64,000 nt of DNA. It comes from Thermoanaerobacterium thermosulfurigenes (GTDB taxonomy: Bacteria; Bacillota; Thermoanaerobacteria; Thermoanaerobacterales; Thermoanaerobacteraceae). The stretch is taken from NCBI RefSeq assembly GCF_051201035.1, contig NZ_JBPODR010000007.1, positions 49,379-113,378 on the forward strand. Direction: 5' to 3'. Below are positions 47,987 through 57,340 of the stretch, in pieces. How positions within the stretch are numbered: position 1 is the stretch's first letter; each line of letters starts with the position of its first letter. The notes under the pieces were generated by a model that saw nothing but the letters and a program-made list of their open reading frames with translations, was not told the DNA's origin and searched no databases. Position numbers and translations under genes: made by a program.

Positions 47987-49262
47987 GGTTGTTGTTATTG
48001 GCGGTGGTTGGGCAGGATGTGCAGCAGCTCTTACGGCAAAAAAAGCAGGTGCTGAAGTCGTATTGCTTGAAAAAACAGATATGTTGTTAGGTTGTGGTTT
48101 AGTAGGAGGAATAATGCGAAATAATGGCAGGTTTACTGCTGCAGAAGAAATAAAATATTTAGGTGGATATGAATTAATTGAAATAACTGATATGTGTGCA
48201 AGACATAGAAATATTGAATTTCCAGGTCATAAACACGCTAATCTGTACGATATAACTAAGGTTGAGCCTGAAATAAGAAAAATGCTATTAAATAAAGGGA
48301 TTAAAATTAAATTTATATCTAGAGCGGCAGATGTAATAATGGAAGACAAGACAAAAATCAAAGGTATTGTTTTAGACGATGAATCAGTTGAATATGGCGA
48401 TGTATTTATAGAGACTACCGGCTCAACAGGGCCTATGGGAAATTGTTTAAGATACGGCAATGGTTGTTCAATGTGTATACTAAGATGTCCATCTTTTGGA
48501 CCAAGGATAAGCATAAGTTACCGAGCAGGTGTCGAGGATATTTTAGGAATGAGATCTGATGAAGTTTATGGTGCCTTTAGTGGGTCTTGTAAGTTGAATA
48601 AGGATTCATTAAGCGATGAAATCAGAGAGAAACTTGATAAAGAAGGAGTTGTTGTGTTGCCAGTTCCTGAAGAAGATGTAAACATGGATAAACTAAATAT
48701 AAAAGTATGCCAACAATATGCCCTTCCAGAATATGCAAAGAATGTTATATTACTTGATACTGGCCATGCTAAGCTGATGACACCATTTTACCCTTTAGAA
48801 AAATTAAGAAAAATTCCAGGACTTGAAAGAGCCAGGTATGAAGATCCATATTCTGGAGGAAAGGCCAATTCAATTAGATATCTCTCTATTGCTCCTAGGA
48901 ACAATGGAATGAAAGTAAAAGGTCTTGACAATTTGCTTTGCGCGGGAGAAAAATCAGGGCTTTTTACTGGACATACAGAAGCCATGACTACTGGATGTCT
49001 GGCAGGGCACAATAGTGTTAGGCTGTCATTAGGAATGCCGCTTTTAGAATTGCCAAGAAATTTAGCATCTGGAGACCTTATCGCATATGAAAATGAATGT
49101 ATAGAAACAAAAGAAGGATTGAAAAATCGATATACGTTTGCAGGCGGGGTATATTTTGAGAGAATGAAATCATTAGGGTTGTATACTATAAATACTGATG
49201 CGATTAGAGAAAAGATAGAAAGAGATAATCTTATGGGAATATATAATGAAAAATTGGTTTAG
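47979..49262 (+). CDS. FAD-dependent oxidoreductase (GidA/TrmFO-related)
   Basis: A 427-aa flavoprotein with an N-terminal Rossmann motif VVVIGGGWAGCAAALTAKKA and a second FAD segment near the C-terminus (DNLLCAGEKSGLFTGHTEAM). In the middle GNCLRYGNGCSMCILRCPSF offers four Cys that could carry an Fe-S cluster or disulfide. It is TrmFO/GidA-like in fold, but context with a PyrK-like subunit suggests an electron-transfer enzyme and not tRNA methylation. ATG 47979 follows GAAAGGAG. Confidence 0.78.
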   Translation: MVKVVVIGGGWAGCAAALTAKKAGAEVVLLEKTDMLLGCGLVGGIMRNNGRFTAAEEIKYLGGYELIEITDMCARHRNIEFPGHKHANLYDITKVEPEIRKMLLNKGIKIKFISRAADVIMEDKTKIKGIVLDDESVEYGDVFIETTGSTGPMGNCLRYGNGCSMCILRCPSFGPRISISYRAGVEDILGMRSDEVYGAFSGSCKLNKDSLSDEIREKLDKEGVVVLPVPEEDVNMDKLNIKVCQQYALPEYAKNVILLDTGHAKLMTPFYPLEKLRKIPGLERARYEDPYSGGKANSIRYLSIAPRNNGMKVKGLDNLLCAGEKSGLFTGHTEAMTTGCLAGHNSVRLSLGMPLLELPRNLASGDLIAYENECIETKEGLKNRYTFAGGVYFERMKSLGLYTINTDAIREKIERDNLMGIYNEKLV

Positions 49263-49284
49263 GCAAGTCTAAAGCTTGCCTAAA
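49258..49284 (+). terminator. Hairpin after the FAD oxidoreductase gene
   Basis: TTTAGGCAAG with CTTGCCTAAA forms a perfect 10-bp stem, overlapping the stop codon. The following T-tract is interrupted. Confidence 0.6.
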
Positions 49285-49361
49285 GTATTGTCTTTTGTAT
49301 CAAAAAATGTTATATTATATGCGGTGTGTTGGGTGTATAATAAATGTGGGTGTGAAACGTT

Positions 49362-50069
49362 ATGGAAAGATTGCAAAAATACTTGGCTGAGTGCGGAATT
49401 GCCTCCAGGAGAAAGTGTGAGCAGTTGATTTTAGATGGAAAAGTTAAAGTTAATGGTAAAACTATAAGGGAGCTTGGTGTCAAAGTTGACTCAAATAAGG
49501 ACGTTGTTGAATACAACGGTAAAGTAGTCACAAAAGTAAATAAAAATATATACATCATGCTAAATAAACCTGTAGGATATATTACGACGGTTAAAGATCA
49601 ATTTGACAGACCTTCAGTTATAGACTTAGTTAATATTGATGATAGGATATATCCAATTGGTCGATTGGATTATGACACTTCAGGACTGCTTTTGCTTACG
49701 AATGACGGTGATTTGGCAAATAAACTAATGCACCCGAGGCATAAAATTAATAAGGTATATATTGCGCAAATAAAAGGTGTGCCAGACAAAATGAAGTTGG
49801 ATATGTTTAGAAACGGACTTTACATTTATAATTATAAAACTGCCAAAGCCGAGATAGATATATTAAAAGTCACAAATGGTAATTCTACCGTAAGAATAGT
49901 CATCCATGAGGGACGAAACAGGCAAATCAGAAAGATGTGTGAGCTAATTGGACATCCTGTCTTAAAGTTAAAAAGAGTAAAAATAGGCAATTTAGATATT
50001 GGAAATTTAAAAACTGGACAATGGCGTTATCTATCTAAAGATGAAGTAGAATATTTAAAAAAATTATAG
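49362..50069 (+). CDS. rluB: Pseudouridine synthase, RluB/RsuA type
   Basis: A 235-aa enzyme: an S4 RNA-binding domain (MERLQKYLAECGIASRRKCE), then the catalytic block YPIGRLDYDTSGLLLLTNDG with the nucleophilic Asp, and VRIVIHEGRNRQIRKMCEL. It modifies 23S rRNA (helix 89 position) in the RluB subgroup; RsuA-type 16S activity cannot be excluded. The scpAB - ytfJ - rluB neighbourhood is usual in Firmicutes. Confidence 0.9.
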   Translation: MERLQKYLAECGIASRRKCEQLILDGKVKVNGKTIRELGVKVDSNKDVVEYNGKVVTKVNKNIYIMLNKPVGYITTVKDQFDRPSVIDLVNIDDRIYPIGRLDYDTSGLLLLTNDGDLANKLMHPRHKINKVYIAQIKGVPDKMKLDMFRNGLYIYNYKTAKAEIDILKVTNGNSTVRIVIHEGRNRQIRKMCELIGHPVLKLKRVKIGNLDIGNLKTGQWRYLSKDEVEYLKKL

Positions 50070-50082
50070 GAAGAGATGGTTT

Positions 50083-50460
50083 ATGTTTAAAATTAAGTTT
50101 GCATCAGAAGAAGATTTAAAATATATAAAAGAAATTGCTGATTATTTTAAATTGTCTTTTTCAGTAGATCTAAGCAAATGTATTAATATGATAGCAACAG
50201 ATGAAAAGCCTTTTGGCTTTATAACAATAAAAGTGTATGATGATATGGCTTATATAATAGGACACGCTGTTTTACCTGAATATCAGATGAAAGGCTATGG
50301 AACAATGCTTTTAAAAGTTGCTTTAAACAATGTATATGATTTTGGAATCAAAAAAGCGTGCATAAAACATTCTAAATTTGATGATTTTTATATTAAAAAT
50401 CATTTTGAAAGATTAGAAGACATTCTATATGTCGATATAGAAGAATTATTTAAAAAATGA
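50083..50460 (+). CDS. GNAT family N-acetyltransferase
   Basis: A compact 125-aa acetyltransferase. Motif A with the CoA loop is LPEYQMKGYGTMLLKVALN (Q-x-x-G-x-G). Substrate unknown. It lies 13 bases after rluB. Confidence 0.82.
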   Translation: MFKIKFASEEDLKYIKEIADYFKLSFSVDLSKCINMIATDEKPFGFITIKVYDDMAYIIGHAVLPEYQMKGYGTMLLKVALNNVYDFGIKKACIKHSKFDDFYIKNHFERLEDILYVDIEELFKK

Positions 50461-50477
50461 TTTAGGAGGAATGAAAA

Positions 50478-51311
50478 ATGGAACTATGGTTTACTGAACA
50501 TCACAACGATTCTATAGGTTATTCATTAAAAGTAAATAGAACATTGAATTCTGAAAATACCCAATATCAAAAGTTAGACGTAATAGAGTCTGAATTTTAT
50601 GGTAGAGTATTGATTCTTGATGGAATTTTGCAAACGACAGAGAAAGATGAGTTTGTATATCACGAGATGATAGTGCATGTTCCGCTTTTTACTCACAAAA
50701 ATCCTAAAAGCGTTTTAATAGTAGGTGGTGGCGATGGTGGTGCCGTAAAAGAAATTTTAAAGCACGATTCAGTGGAAAGAGTTGTTCTTGCAGAGATTGA
50801 TGATCGTGTTGTGGAAAATTCGAAAAAATATCTACCTACAATTAGCTGTGGATTATATGATGAAAAAGTAGAGATTATGATTGGCGATGGAATAAATTAT
50901 GTGAGTGAGCACAAGAATGAATTTGATGTTGTAATTGTAGATTCGACAGATCCTATAGGCCCTGCGGTAGGGTTATTCACAGAGGATTTTTATAGATCTG
51001 TGTATGAGTGCTTAAAGGAAGACGGAATTATAGTAGCACAGACAGAGTCACCTTTTATTTATGGTAGCTTAATAAATAAATTAAGTAAGATGTTTAAAAA
51101 TATTTACCCAATAGTAAAGCCATATATATGTACTATACCGACATATCCGGGGCATTTGTGGACTTTTACAATGGGTTCTAAGAAGTATGATCCTGAAGCT
51201 GTAGATGTGAATAATATTCCTAATATTGACACAAAATATTATACGCCACAGTTACATAAGGCCAGCTTCGTATTGCCGAAATTTGTAAAAGAAATTTTTG
51301 AGGAGGCATAG
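50478..51311 (+). CDS. speE: Spermidine synthase
   Basis: A 277-aa aminopropyltransferase. WFTEHHNDSIGYSLKVNRTL opens the protein; VLIVGGGDGGAVKEILKHD binds decarboxylated SAM; VVIVDSTDPIGPAVGLF holds the catalytic Asp. It is translated just before agmatinase, giving a putrescine-spermidine route. No arginine or SAM decarboxylase gene is visible in the window. Confidence 0.95.
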   Translation: MELWFTEHHNDSIGYSLKVNRTLNSENTQYQKLDVIESEFYGRVLILDGILQTTEKDEFVYHEMIVHVPLFTHKNPKSVLIVGGGDGGAVKEILKHDSVERVVLAEIDDRVVENSKKYLPTISCGLYDEKVEIMIGDGINYVSEHKNEFDVVIVDSTDPIGPAVGLFTEDFYRSVYECLKEDGIIVAQTESPFIYGSLINKLSKMFKNIYPIVKPYICTIPTYPGHLWTFTMGSKKYDPEAVDVNNIPNIDTKYYTPQLHKASFVLPKFVKEIFEEA

Positions 51312-51314
51312 TTT

Positions 51315-52181
51315 TTGATAATAAAAGACAATTTATCAAACGGTGGAAAATTTTTAGGAAGCAACGATGATTATTATAAATCTGAAATTGTGATTGTAGG
51401 TGCTCCTATGGATTACACTGTAAGCTTTAAACCTGGTACACGCTTTGGACCACAGGCAATAAGGATGGCGTCTTTAGGATTAGAAGAGTACAGTGTATAT
51501 TTGGATAGAAGTTTAAAAGACAAAAAGTATTATGATTATGGTGATTTGATATTACCTTATGGAAATGTAGAAAAATGTTTAAATATAATTGGTGATGCTG
51601 CTAAAGATATTATAGATGCTGGGAAAAAGCCGATATTTTTGGGTGGTGAGCATTTAATAAGTGCTCCAATCTTAGAAAAAGTTTTTAAAAAGTACGGAAA
51701 TGAGTTAGTTGTGCTTCACTTTGACGCACATACAGATTTGAGAACTGAATTTTTTGGAGAAAGAGATTCCCATGCCACAGTTTTAAGAATAGCCTCTGAA
51801 TTTGTAAACAAAAAAAATATGTATCATTTTGGTATACGCTCAGGTGTTAAAGAGGAATTTGTATTCGCGTTCAAAAATACCAATATGTTCTTATATGATG
51901 TTGTTGAACCTTTGAAATCAATACTTGATAATATAAAATCAAAGCCTATATATATCACATGGGACATAGATGTTTTAGATCCCGCTTTTGCACCTGGTAC
52001 CGGTACTCCTGAACCCGGCGGTATAACCTCAAAAGAAGCGCTAAGTGCAATACACATGTTGAAAGATCTAAATGTTGTAGGTATGGATCTGGTTGAGGTA
52101 TCGCCTGATTACGATCATTCAGGTATAACATCGATTTTAGCTGCAAAATTGATCAGAGAGTCTATTCTATCATTCTTATGA
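51315..52181 (+). CDS. speB: Agmatinase
   Basis: A 288-aa ureohydrolase making putrescine from agmatine. Manganese-ligand motifs are FLGGEHLISAP, LHFDAHTDLR and TWDIDVLDPAFAPGTGTPEP. TTG 51315 follows GAGGAGG. Coupled to speE (3-base gap). Confidence 0.95.
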   Translation: MIIKDNLSNGGKFLGSNDDYYKSEIVIVGAPMDYTVSFKPGTRFGPQAIRMASLGLEEYSVYLDRSLKDKKYYDYGDLILPYGNVEKCLNIIGDAAKDIIDAGKKPIFLGGEHLISAPILEKVFKKYGNELVVLHFDAHTDLRTEFFGERDSHATVLRIASEFVNKKNMYHFGIRSGVKEEFVFAFKNTNMFLYDVVEPLKSILDNIKSKPIYITWDIDVLDPAFAPGTGTPEPGGITSKEALSAIHMLKDLNVVGMDLVEVSPDYDHSGITSILAAKLIRESILSFL

Positions 52182-52194
52182 TAAGTTTCTTTTA

Positions 52195-52232
52195 AAATAA
52201 GACCAGTTTTTAATAGTTGGTCTTATTTTTTT
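52195..52232 (+). terminator. Terminator of speE-speB
   Basis: AAATAAGACCA (52195-52205) pairs with TGGTCTTATTT (52218-52228), followed by further T. Confidence 0.9.
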
Positions 52233-52284
52233 ATAGAAATATTAACTTAACAAGAGTATAATATTGAGTAAAGGAGGAGTTTTA

Positions 52285-53679
52285 ATGTCTAAGATAAAAA
52301 TAACGGAGACTGTTTTAAGAGATGCACATCAATCATTGCTGGCAACTAGGATGACAACTGATGAAATGCTTCCTATAGCAGAGAAATTAGATGAAGTTGG
52401 CTTTTTCTCGTTGGAAGCATGGGGCGGTGCTACATTTGATGCATGTATGAGATTCTTGAACGAAGACCCATGGGAAAGATTAAGACTTTTAAAGAAGGCG
52501 ATTAAGAAGACGCCTCTTCAAATGTTGTTAAGAGGTCAAAATTTACTTGGATATAAACACTATCCTGATGATGTTGTAAATGAATTTATAATAAAATCTG
52601 TTGAAAATGGTATAGATATAATAAGAGTTTTTGATGCATTAAATGATGTGAGAAATTTAGAAGTGCCAATAAAATCTGCAAAAAGCGCAGGTGCTCATGT
52701 GCAGGCAGCTATTGTATATACAGTTAGTCCTGTACATAATACAGATCATTACTTGAAAGTGGCAAAGTCTCTTCAAGATATGGGTGTGGATTCTATATGT
52801 ATTAAGGATATGTCTGGAATATTATCACCTTATGCTGCATACGATCTGATTAAATCTCTAAAAAGAGCACTTTACACGCCGATTCAACTGCATAGCCATT
52901 ATACAGCAGGACTGGCTTCAATGACTTATTTAAAAGCCATAGAAGCTGGTGTAGACGGAGTTGATACAGCCATTTCTTCTCTTGCTTTAGGAACATCACA
53001 GCCAGCTACAGAATCAATTGTGGCTGCATTGAAAGATACAGAATATGATACAGGGTTAGATTTAAAATTGCTTGCTGAGATAGCTCAGTATTTTAATGTG
53101 GTTAAGCAAAATCACAAAAATGACAGCGATATGTCTTTGCTTATGTCTGTTGATGTTAAAGCATTAGAGAGTCAAATACCAGGGGGAATGTTATCGAATT
53201 TGGTTTCACAGCTAAAGCAGCAGAACGCATTAAACAAATATCAGGATGTCTTGAAAGAAGTTCCAAGGGTACGAGAAGATTTAGGATACCCTCCTCTTGT
53301 TACTCCAATGAGTCAAATGGTTGGAACTCAGGCTGTTTTAAATGTTATTACAGGAGAAAGATATAAAATAGTTCCTAAAGAAATTAAAGATTATGTCAAA
53401 GGTTTATACGGGATGCCACCAGCTCCAATTTCAGATTCTATACGAGAGAAAATAATTGGCGATGAAGAAATAATCTCAAATAGGCCAGCAGATTTACTAA
53501 GTCCTCAATTGGATGAATTTAAAAATGAGATAAAGGAATTTATAGAGCAAGATGAAGATGTTTTATCATATGCATTATTTCCTCAAGTAGCAAGAAGGTT
53601 TTTTGAGTATAGGCAAGCTAAAAAATACAAAATTGATTCAACATTATTGAATATCGAAGAGAGGGTTCACCCAATATAA
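52285..53679 (+). CDS. Oxaloacetate decarboxylase alpha / pyruvate carboxylase B-type carboxyltransferase
   Basis: A 464-aa biotin-dependent carboxyltransferase: ITETVLRDAHQSLLATRMTT, EAWGGATFDACMRFLNEDPW and LHSHYTAGLASMTYLKAIEA are the metal- and substrate-binding segments. The C-terminal biotin carrier domain is absent: the protein ends after the PYC conserved domain, so it needs a separate biotin carrier. No beta or gamma subunit genes adjoin it; the partner genes must be elsewhere. ATG 52285 follows AAAGGAGG. Confidence 0.92.
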   Translation: MSKIKITETVLRDAHQSLLATRMTTDEMLPIAEKLDEVGFFSLEAWGGATFDACMRFLNEDPWERLRLLKKAIKKTPLQMLLRGQNLLGYKHYPDDVVNEFIIKSVENGIDIIRVFDALNDVRNLEVPIKSAKSAGAHVQAAIVYTVSPVHNTDHYLKVAKSLQDMGVDSICIKDMSGILSPYAAYDLIKSLKRALYTPIQLHSHYTAGLASMTYLKAIEAGVDGVDTAISSLALGTSQPATESIVAALKDTEYDTGLDLKLLAEIAQYFNVVKQNHKNDSDMSLLMSVDVKALESQIPGGMLSNLVSQLKQQNALNKYQDVLKEVPRVREDLGYPPLVTPMSQMVGTQAVLNVITGERYKIVPKEIKDYVKGLYGMPPAPISDSIREKIIGDEEIISNRPADLLSPQLDEFKNEIKEFIEQDEDVLSYALFPQVARRFFEYRQAKKYKIDSTLLNIEERVHPI

Positions 53680-53685
53680 ACAAAA

Positions 53686-53718
53686 AAACTATAGGTATAA
53701 AGCCTATGGTTTTTTTTA
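53686..53718 (+). terminator. Terminator after the carboxyltransferase gene
   Basis: AACTATAGG with CCTATGGTT (one G-T pair) and a run of eight T. Confidence 0.88.
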
Positions 53719-53793
53719 TCTTAAAAATAGTTGTGTAACACAATTTTAAAATAAACATAACATGTAATAGAAAAATGAAAGGGGGTTTTAACA

Positions 53794-54156
53794 ATGTCTG
53801 ATCCACAATATTACCCTGGACATTGTAGAACGACATATACAGTAAGGCCTGGAGATTCAATGTGGACCATAGCGAATATGTTTGGCATACCATTAGACTG
53901 TTTAATAAGAGCTAATCCACAGATACCGAATCCAAATTTAATATATCCGGGACAACAAATTTGTATACCAGCATATTGCCCGCCAGAGAGACATTGCAGA
54001 GAAATGTATATAGTAAGGCCTGGAGATTCAATGTGGACTATAGCTAATATGTATGGCATACCATTAGACTGCTTAATAAGAGCTAATCCACAGATACCAA
54101 ATCCAAACTTAATATATCCAGGTCAACAAATTTGTATACCACATCACTGCTGGTAA
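53794..54156 (+). CDS. Protein with two nearly identical LysM domains
   Basis: Each half of this 120-aa protein is one LysM module (VRPGDSMWTIANMFGIPLDC and VRPGDSMWTIANMYGIPLDC, both then ANPQIPNPNLIYPGQQICIP). LysM binds peptidoglycan. There is no signal peptide, so it probably acts inside the mother cell, like the LysM parts of spore coat or cortex-binding proteins. AAAGGGGG upstream. The two DNA copies (about 53836-53971 and 54007-54142) differ at few positions. Confidence 0.88.
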   Translation: MSDPQYYPGHCRTTYTVRPGDSMWTIANMFGIPLDCLIRANPQIPNPNLIYPGQQICIPAYCPPERHCREMYIVRPGDSMWTIANMYGIPLDCLIRANPQIPNPNLIYPGQQICIPHHCW

Positions 54157-54162
54157 AATATA

Positions 54163-54201
54163 AAAATGTTGAGGTACCAAAGTATGGTATCTCAACATTT
54201 T
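54163..54201. terminator. Bidirectional terminator
   Basis: 16-base arms (54163-54178 and 54186-54201) pair with a single G-T, with A-run on one side and T-run on the other. It serves both the LysM gene and the minus-strand gene that converge here. Confidence 0.9.
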
Positions 54202-54830
54202 ACATGTACATAAATAACGTTTAAAAAATTGCTTTTAAATTTGATTATCTTTACTGGACCATTATCAATTTTTTCACCACATTTAAGGCAAAAAATATTT
54301 TTATTTTTAGTTATTTCTGAGTATGATTCGTCAAACCGTAATGATCCATACTTTATAAAGCTTTTCCAGCCAGTTTTACACAATTTACGCCTATTATCAT
54401 AGTCAGCATAAACCCACTTTAATAATCTGTGAAAATGAAAAGGATATTTTGTATAACTGAGAAATCTCTTTGAAAGACCAAGAGATAATGCATAGTTTTC
54501 AAAAGTATTCTCTATTCGATCCTGAAGTGGATTCAATATTTTTGTGCTTTTGTAATTATAACCATTAGTTTTTAGATATTCTCTCAAATAGTCAAACATA
54601 TAACCTCTGCAGACATGTATTTCCTCATTTTTGTCTACTTTCATTTGGTCTAAAAAACCGATTGAAATTTCAGCGGCTTTATGCAAATACAATTTTTTGC
54701 TAAAGTTATCCTCCGTATAGTATGTAAGAGGTATTATATCATAATGGTATTCATTAGTTTCGACTCTCATAACACCAATACATGTCCCACCGATTAAGCT
54801 TCCACTTCCAGCGTCATCAATCTGTATCAC
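54192..54830 (-). CDS. Conserved hypothetical protein with C-terminal zinc-finger-like motif (212 aa)
   Basis: The only sizeable minus-strand gene in the host region. It begins MIQIDDAGSGSLIGGTCIGV, in which a strand followed by an acidic residue and Gly-rich turn could fit an RNase H-like fold. It ends with CLKCGEKIDNG and a final HVKC that could complete a Cys/His zinc site. I do not recognise the family. It converges on the LysM gene and is divergent from surE. Confidence 0.7.
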   Translation of the reverse strand: MIQIDDAGSGSLIGGTCIGVMRVETNEYHYDIIPLTYYTEDNFSKKLYLHKAAEISIGFLDQMKVDKNEEIHVCRGYMFDYLREYLKTNGYNYKSTKILNPLQDRIENTFENYALSLGLSKRFLSYTKYPFHFHRLLKWVYADYDNRRKLCKTGWKSFIKYGSLRFDESYSEITKNKNIFCLKCGEKIDNGPVKIIKFKSNFLNVIYVHVKC

Positions 54831-54920
54831 ATTATCACTCCTTGCTTATATATTAATTTTATATTAAAATCATATTAATTATTCAGTACATGAATGTAAT
54901 AATATAGTAGGAGGATGCGT

Positions 54921-55673
54921 ATGAATGTTTTGCTGACAAACGATGATGGCGTCTTTTCTGATGGCATAAACCAATTGGCTGGTTTTTTAAAAGATTATTA
55001 TAATGTTGTTGTCGTTGCACCTGATAGAGAAAGAAGTGCTGTGGGACATGCCATAACAATGCATAAGCCTTTGAGGATTAAGAAAATCAAAGATGATGAT
55101 AATATTAAAATTTTTTATGCAAATGGAACTCCGTCAGACTGTGTGAAACTGGGAATAGATGTAGTTATGGATAAAAAGCCAGATATCATAATTTCTGGTA
55201 TTAATAATGGCTTCAATTTAGGTACAGATGTCTTATATTCTGGGACAGTTTCGGCTGCAATGGAAGGAGCTATTAATGGTTATCCTTCGATTGCATTATC
55301 GCTGGAAGCTGAGGCTAAATTATCAAATAAAGCTATGCTTTATATCAAAAAACTTATAGATAATGTTGTACAAAATGGTCTGCCAAAAAATTGTTTATTA
55401 AATGTAAACATACCGAATGTAGGTAGTGGGTTTAAGGGTATAAAAATTACAAAATTAGGCCATAGAAATTATACTGAGAATTTTACAAAAAGAATCGATC
55501 CACGAGGTATGGATTATTATTGGCTGGCAGGAAAAGTTTTAGAAAATGCCAATGACGAAGATAGTGATATAATCGCTGTTAAAAACGGTTTTATCTCTAT
55601 AACTCCAATACAACTCGACTTAACTATGTATAGCTTCATTGGTAATTTAAAAAAGTGGGATATGTCTATCTGA
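54921..55673 (+). CDS. surE: 5'/3'-nucleotidase SurE
   Basis: A 250-aa metal-dependent phosphatase. NVLLTNDDGVFSDGI has the Asp-Asp metal ligands, PDRERSAVGHAITMH the Ser ligand, and SGINNGFNLGTDVLYSGTVS the Asn and loop. ATG 54921 is used because AGGAGG (54909-54914) directly abuts the earlier ATG 54915. Confidence 0.95.
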   Translation: MNVLLTNDDGVFSDGINQLAGFLKDYYNVVVVAPDRERSAVGHAITMHKPLRIKKIKDDDNIKIFYANGTPSDCVKLGIDVVMDKKPDIIISGINNGFNLGTDVLYSGTVSAAMEGAINGYPSIALSLEAEAKLSNKAMLYIKKLIDNVVQNGLPKNCLLNVNIPNVGSGFKGIKITKLGHRNYTENFTKRIDPRGMDYYWLAGKVLENANDEDSDIIAVKNGFISITPIQLDLTMYSFIGNLKKWDMSI

Positions 55674-55806
55674 ATTTTTGAAGCAAGAAATTTATTATTA
55701 AATTTATTGGCATTTTTTATTCATCGATTGCAGGATTTTTTGCTTACGTATAGAATATTTTATATGTGGTACTAATTTAAAATCAAACATAGAAAGGGTA
55801 TAAACT

Positions 55807-56670
55807 ATGGATAAAAATGCTGATATAATTAAAAGGATTCAAGATAATTATGCACAGTTAAGCAAAAGCCAAAAAATTATAGCAGAATATATAATAAACC
55901 ACTATGATAAAGCTGCCTTTATGACTGCAGCAAAACTGGGCAATAGCATAAATATAAGTGAATCTACGGTAGTTAGATTTGCAAATACTTTAGGTTATGA
56001 TGGCTATCCTGAGCTTCAAAGCGCTTTACAAGAATTGATAAAAAACAAACTTACTACTGTTCAAAGGCTTGAAATGACAGATGAAACAGATGAAGTTTCT
56101 ATTTTGAACAATGTGCTAAAATCTGATATAGAAAATATCAAAGCCACAAAAGAAGAAATAGATAAAAATTCATTCAAAGAAGTGGTTGATAATATTTTCA
56201 AGGCAAAAAGAATATACATAATCGGTTTTAGAAGTTCTACTGCCATAGCCGAGTATTTAGGTTTTTATCTAAATTTGATACTTGAGAATGTAATATTAGT
56301 AAAACCCGGCATATCTGATGTTTTTGAACAAATGCTTAGAGTAAATTCAGAGGACTTAGTAATTGGTATAGGATTTCCAAGGTATTCAAAAAGGACATTG
56401 GAAGTTATGAAATATGCTAAATCTCAAAATGCAAAAATAGTTGCCATTACAGACAGTCTTATATCACCGCTTACTGAAATTGCCGATGAAATACTTTTGG
56501 CCAAGAGTAATATGGCATCATTTGTTGATTCATTAGTTGCTCCATTGAGTCTTATAAATGCACTGATCGTTTCTGTCGGTATTAGAGAGAAAGATAAGAT
56601 AACAGATACATTTGAAAAATTAGAAAATATTTGGAATGAATACGGAATATATTTGTCGAAGAATATTTAA
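55807..56670 (+). CDS. MurR/RpiR family transcriptional regulator
   Basis: A 287-aa regulator: an N-terminal RpiR helix-turn-helix (MTAAKLGNSINISESTVVRF then ANTLGYDGYPELQ) and a C-terminal SIS sugar-phosphate domain (RIYIIGFRSSTAIAEYLGFY, VIGIGFPRYSKRTLEVM). No sugar genes adjoin, so the ligand is unclear; surE and a phosphatase gene are the neighbours. Confidence 0.92.
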   Translation: MDKNADIIKRIQDNYAQLSKSQKIIAEYIINHYDKAAFMTAAKLGNSINISESTVVRFANTLGYDGYPELQSALQELIKNKLTTVQRLEMTDETDEVSILNNVLKSDIENIKATKEEIDKNSFKEVVDNIFKAKRIYIIGFRSSTAIAEYLGFYLNLILENVILVKPGISDVFEQMLRVNSEDLVIGIGFPRYSKRTLEVMKYAKSQNAKIVAITDSLISPLTEIADEILLAKSNMASFVDSLVAPLSLINALIVSVGIREKDKITDTFEKLENIWNEYGIYLSKNI

Positions 56671-56719
56671 TTCTATAAGAGTCTAATAAGGCCTTAATTG
56701 ATTTGCAGGAGGTTTATTG

Positions 56720-57337
56720 ATGTCTACTAGATTGTTTATCGTACGGCATGGTGAAACGTTATGGAATAGGCAAAAAAAAATTCAAGGTGCAAGTGATACT
56801 CAACTTTCTGATGAAGGAATGAAGCAAGCTTACTTGTTGTCTCAAAGATTAAAAAATGAAATAATAGATGTGATTTTTTCCAGTGATTTAGACAGAGCAT
56901 ATAAAACAGCAACTTTTATTGCAAAAAACTTTAACTTAGATGTTATAAAATTGCCAGAGCTTAGAGAGATATCGTTCGGTGTTTGGGAAGGGCTTACGGT
57001 AGATGAGATAGAAAAATCATATAAGGAATTGTATCATACGTGGAAAACTAATCCGCCAGAAGCTACAATTGAAGGCGCTGAGACGTTAAAAGCTGTGCAA
57101 GATAGGATATTGAATGCCACGAATAAAATCATAGAACAATATAAAAATAAAAATATACTAATCGTGTCACATGGAACAACAATCAAAGCTTTAATTTTAG
57201 GTATGCTAAATTTGGATTTAAGTTTTTATCCTAAAATAAGACAAGACAATACAGCATTAAATATAATAGATGTAAAAGATGATGGAAATTGCGTTTTAGT
57301 TCTGCTGAACGATACATGTCATTTAAGGGAGCGATAA
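56720..57337 (+). CDS. Histidine phosphatase family protein
   Basis: A 205-aa phosphoglycerate-mutase-like phosphatase. LFIVRHGETLWNRQKKIQG carries the catalytic His; FSSDLDRAYKTA and IVSHGTTIKAL complete the site. Similar proteins are called PhoE or alpha-ribazole phosphatase; no cobalamin genes are near, so a broad-specificity phosphatase is likely. ATG 56720 follows AGGAGG. Confidence 0.9.
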   Translation: MSTRLFIVRHGETLWNRQKKIQGASDTQLSDEGMKQAYLLSQRLKNEIIDVIFSSDLDRAYKTATFIAKNFNLDVIKLPELREISFGVWEGLTVDEIEKSYKELYHTWKTNPPEATIEGAETLKAVQDRILNATNKIIEQYKNKNILIVSHGTTIKALILGMLNLDLSFYPKIRQDNTALNIIDVKDDGNCVLVLLNDTCHLRER

Positions 57338-57340
57338 TAA

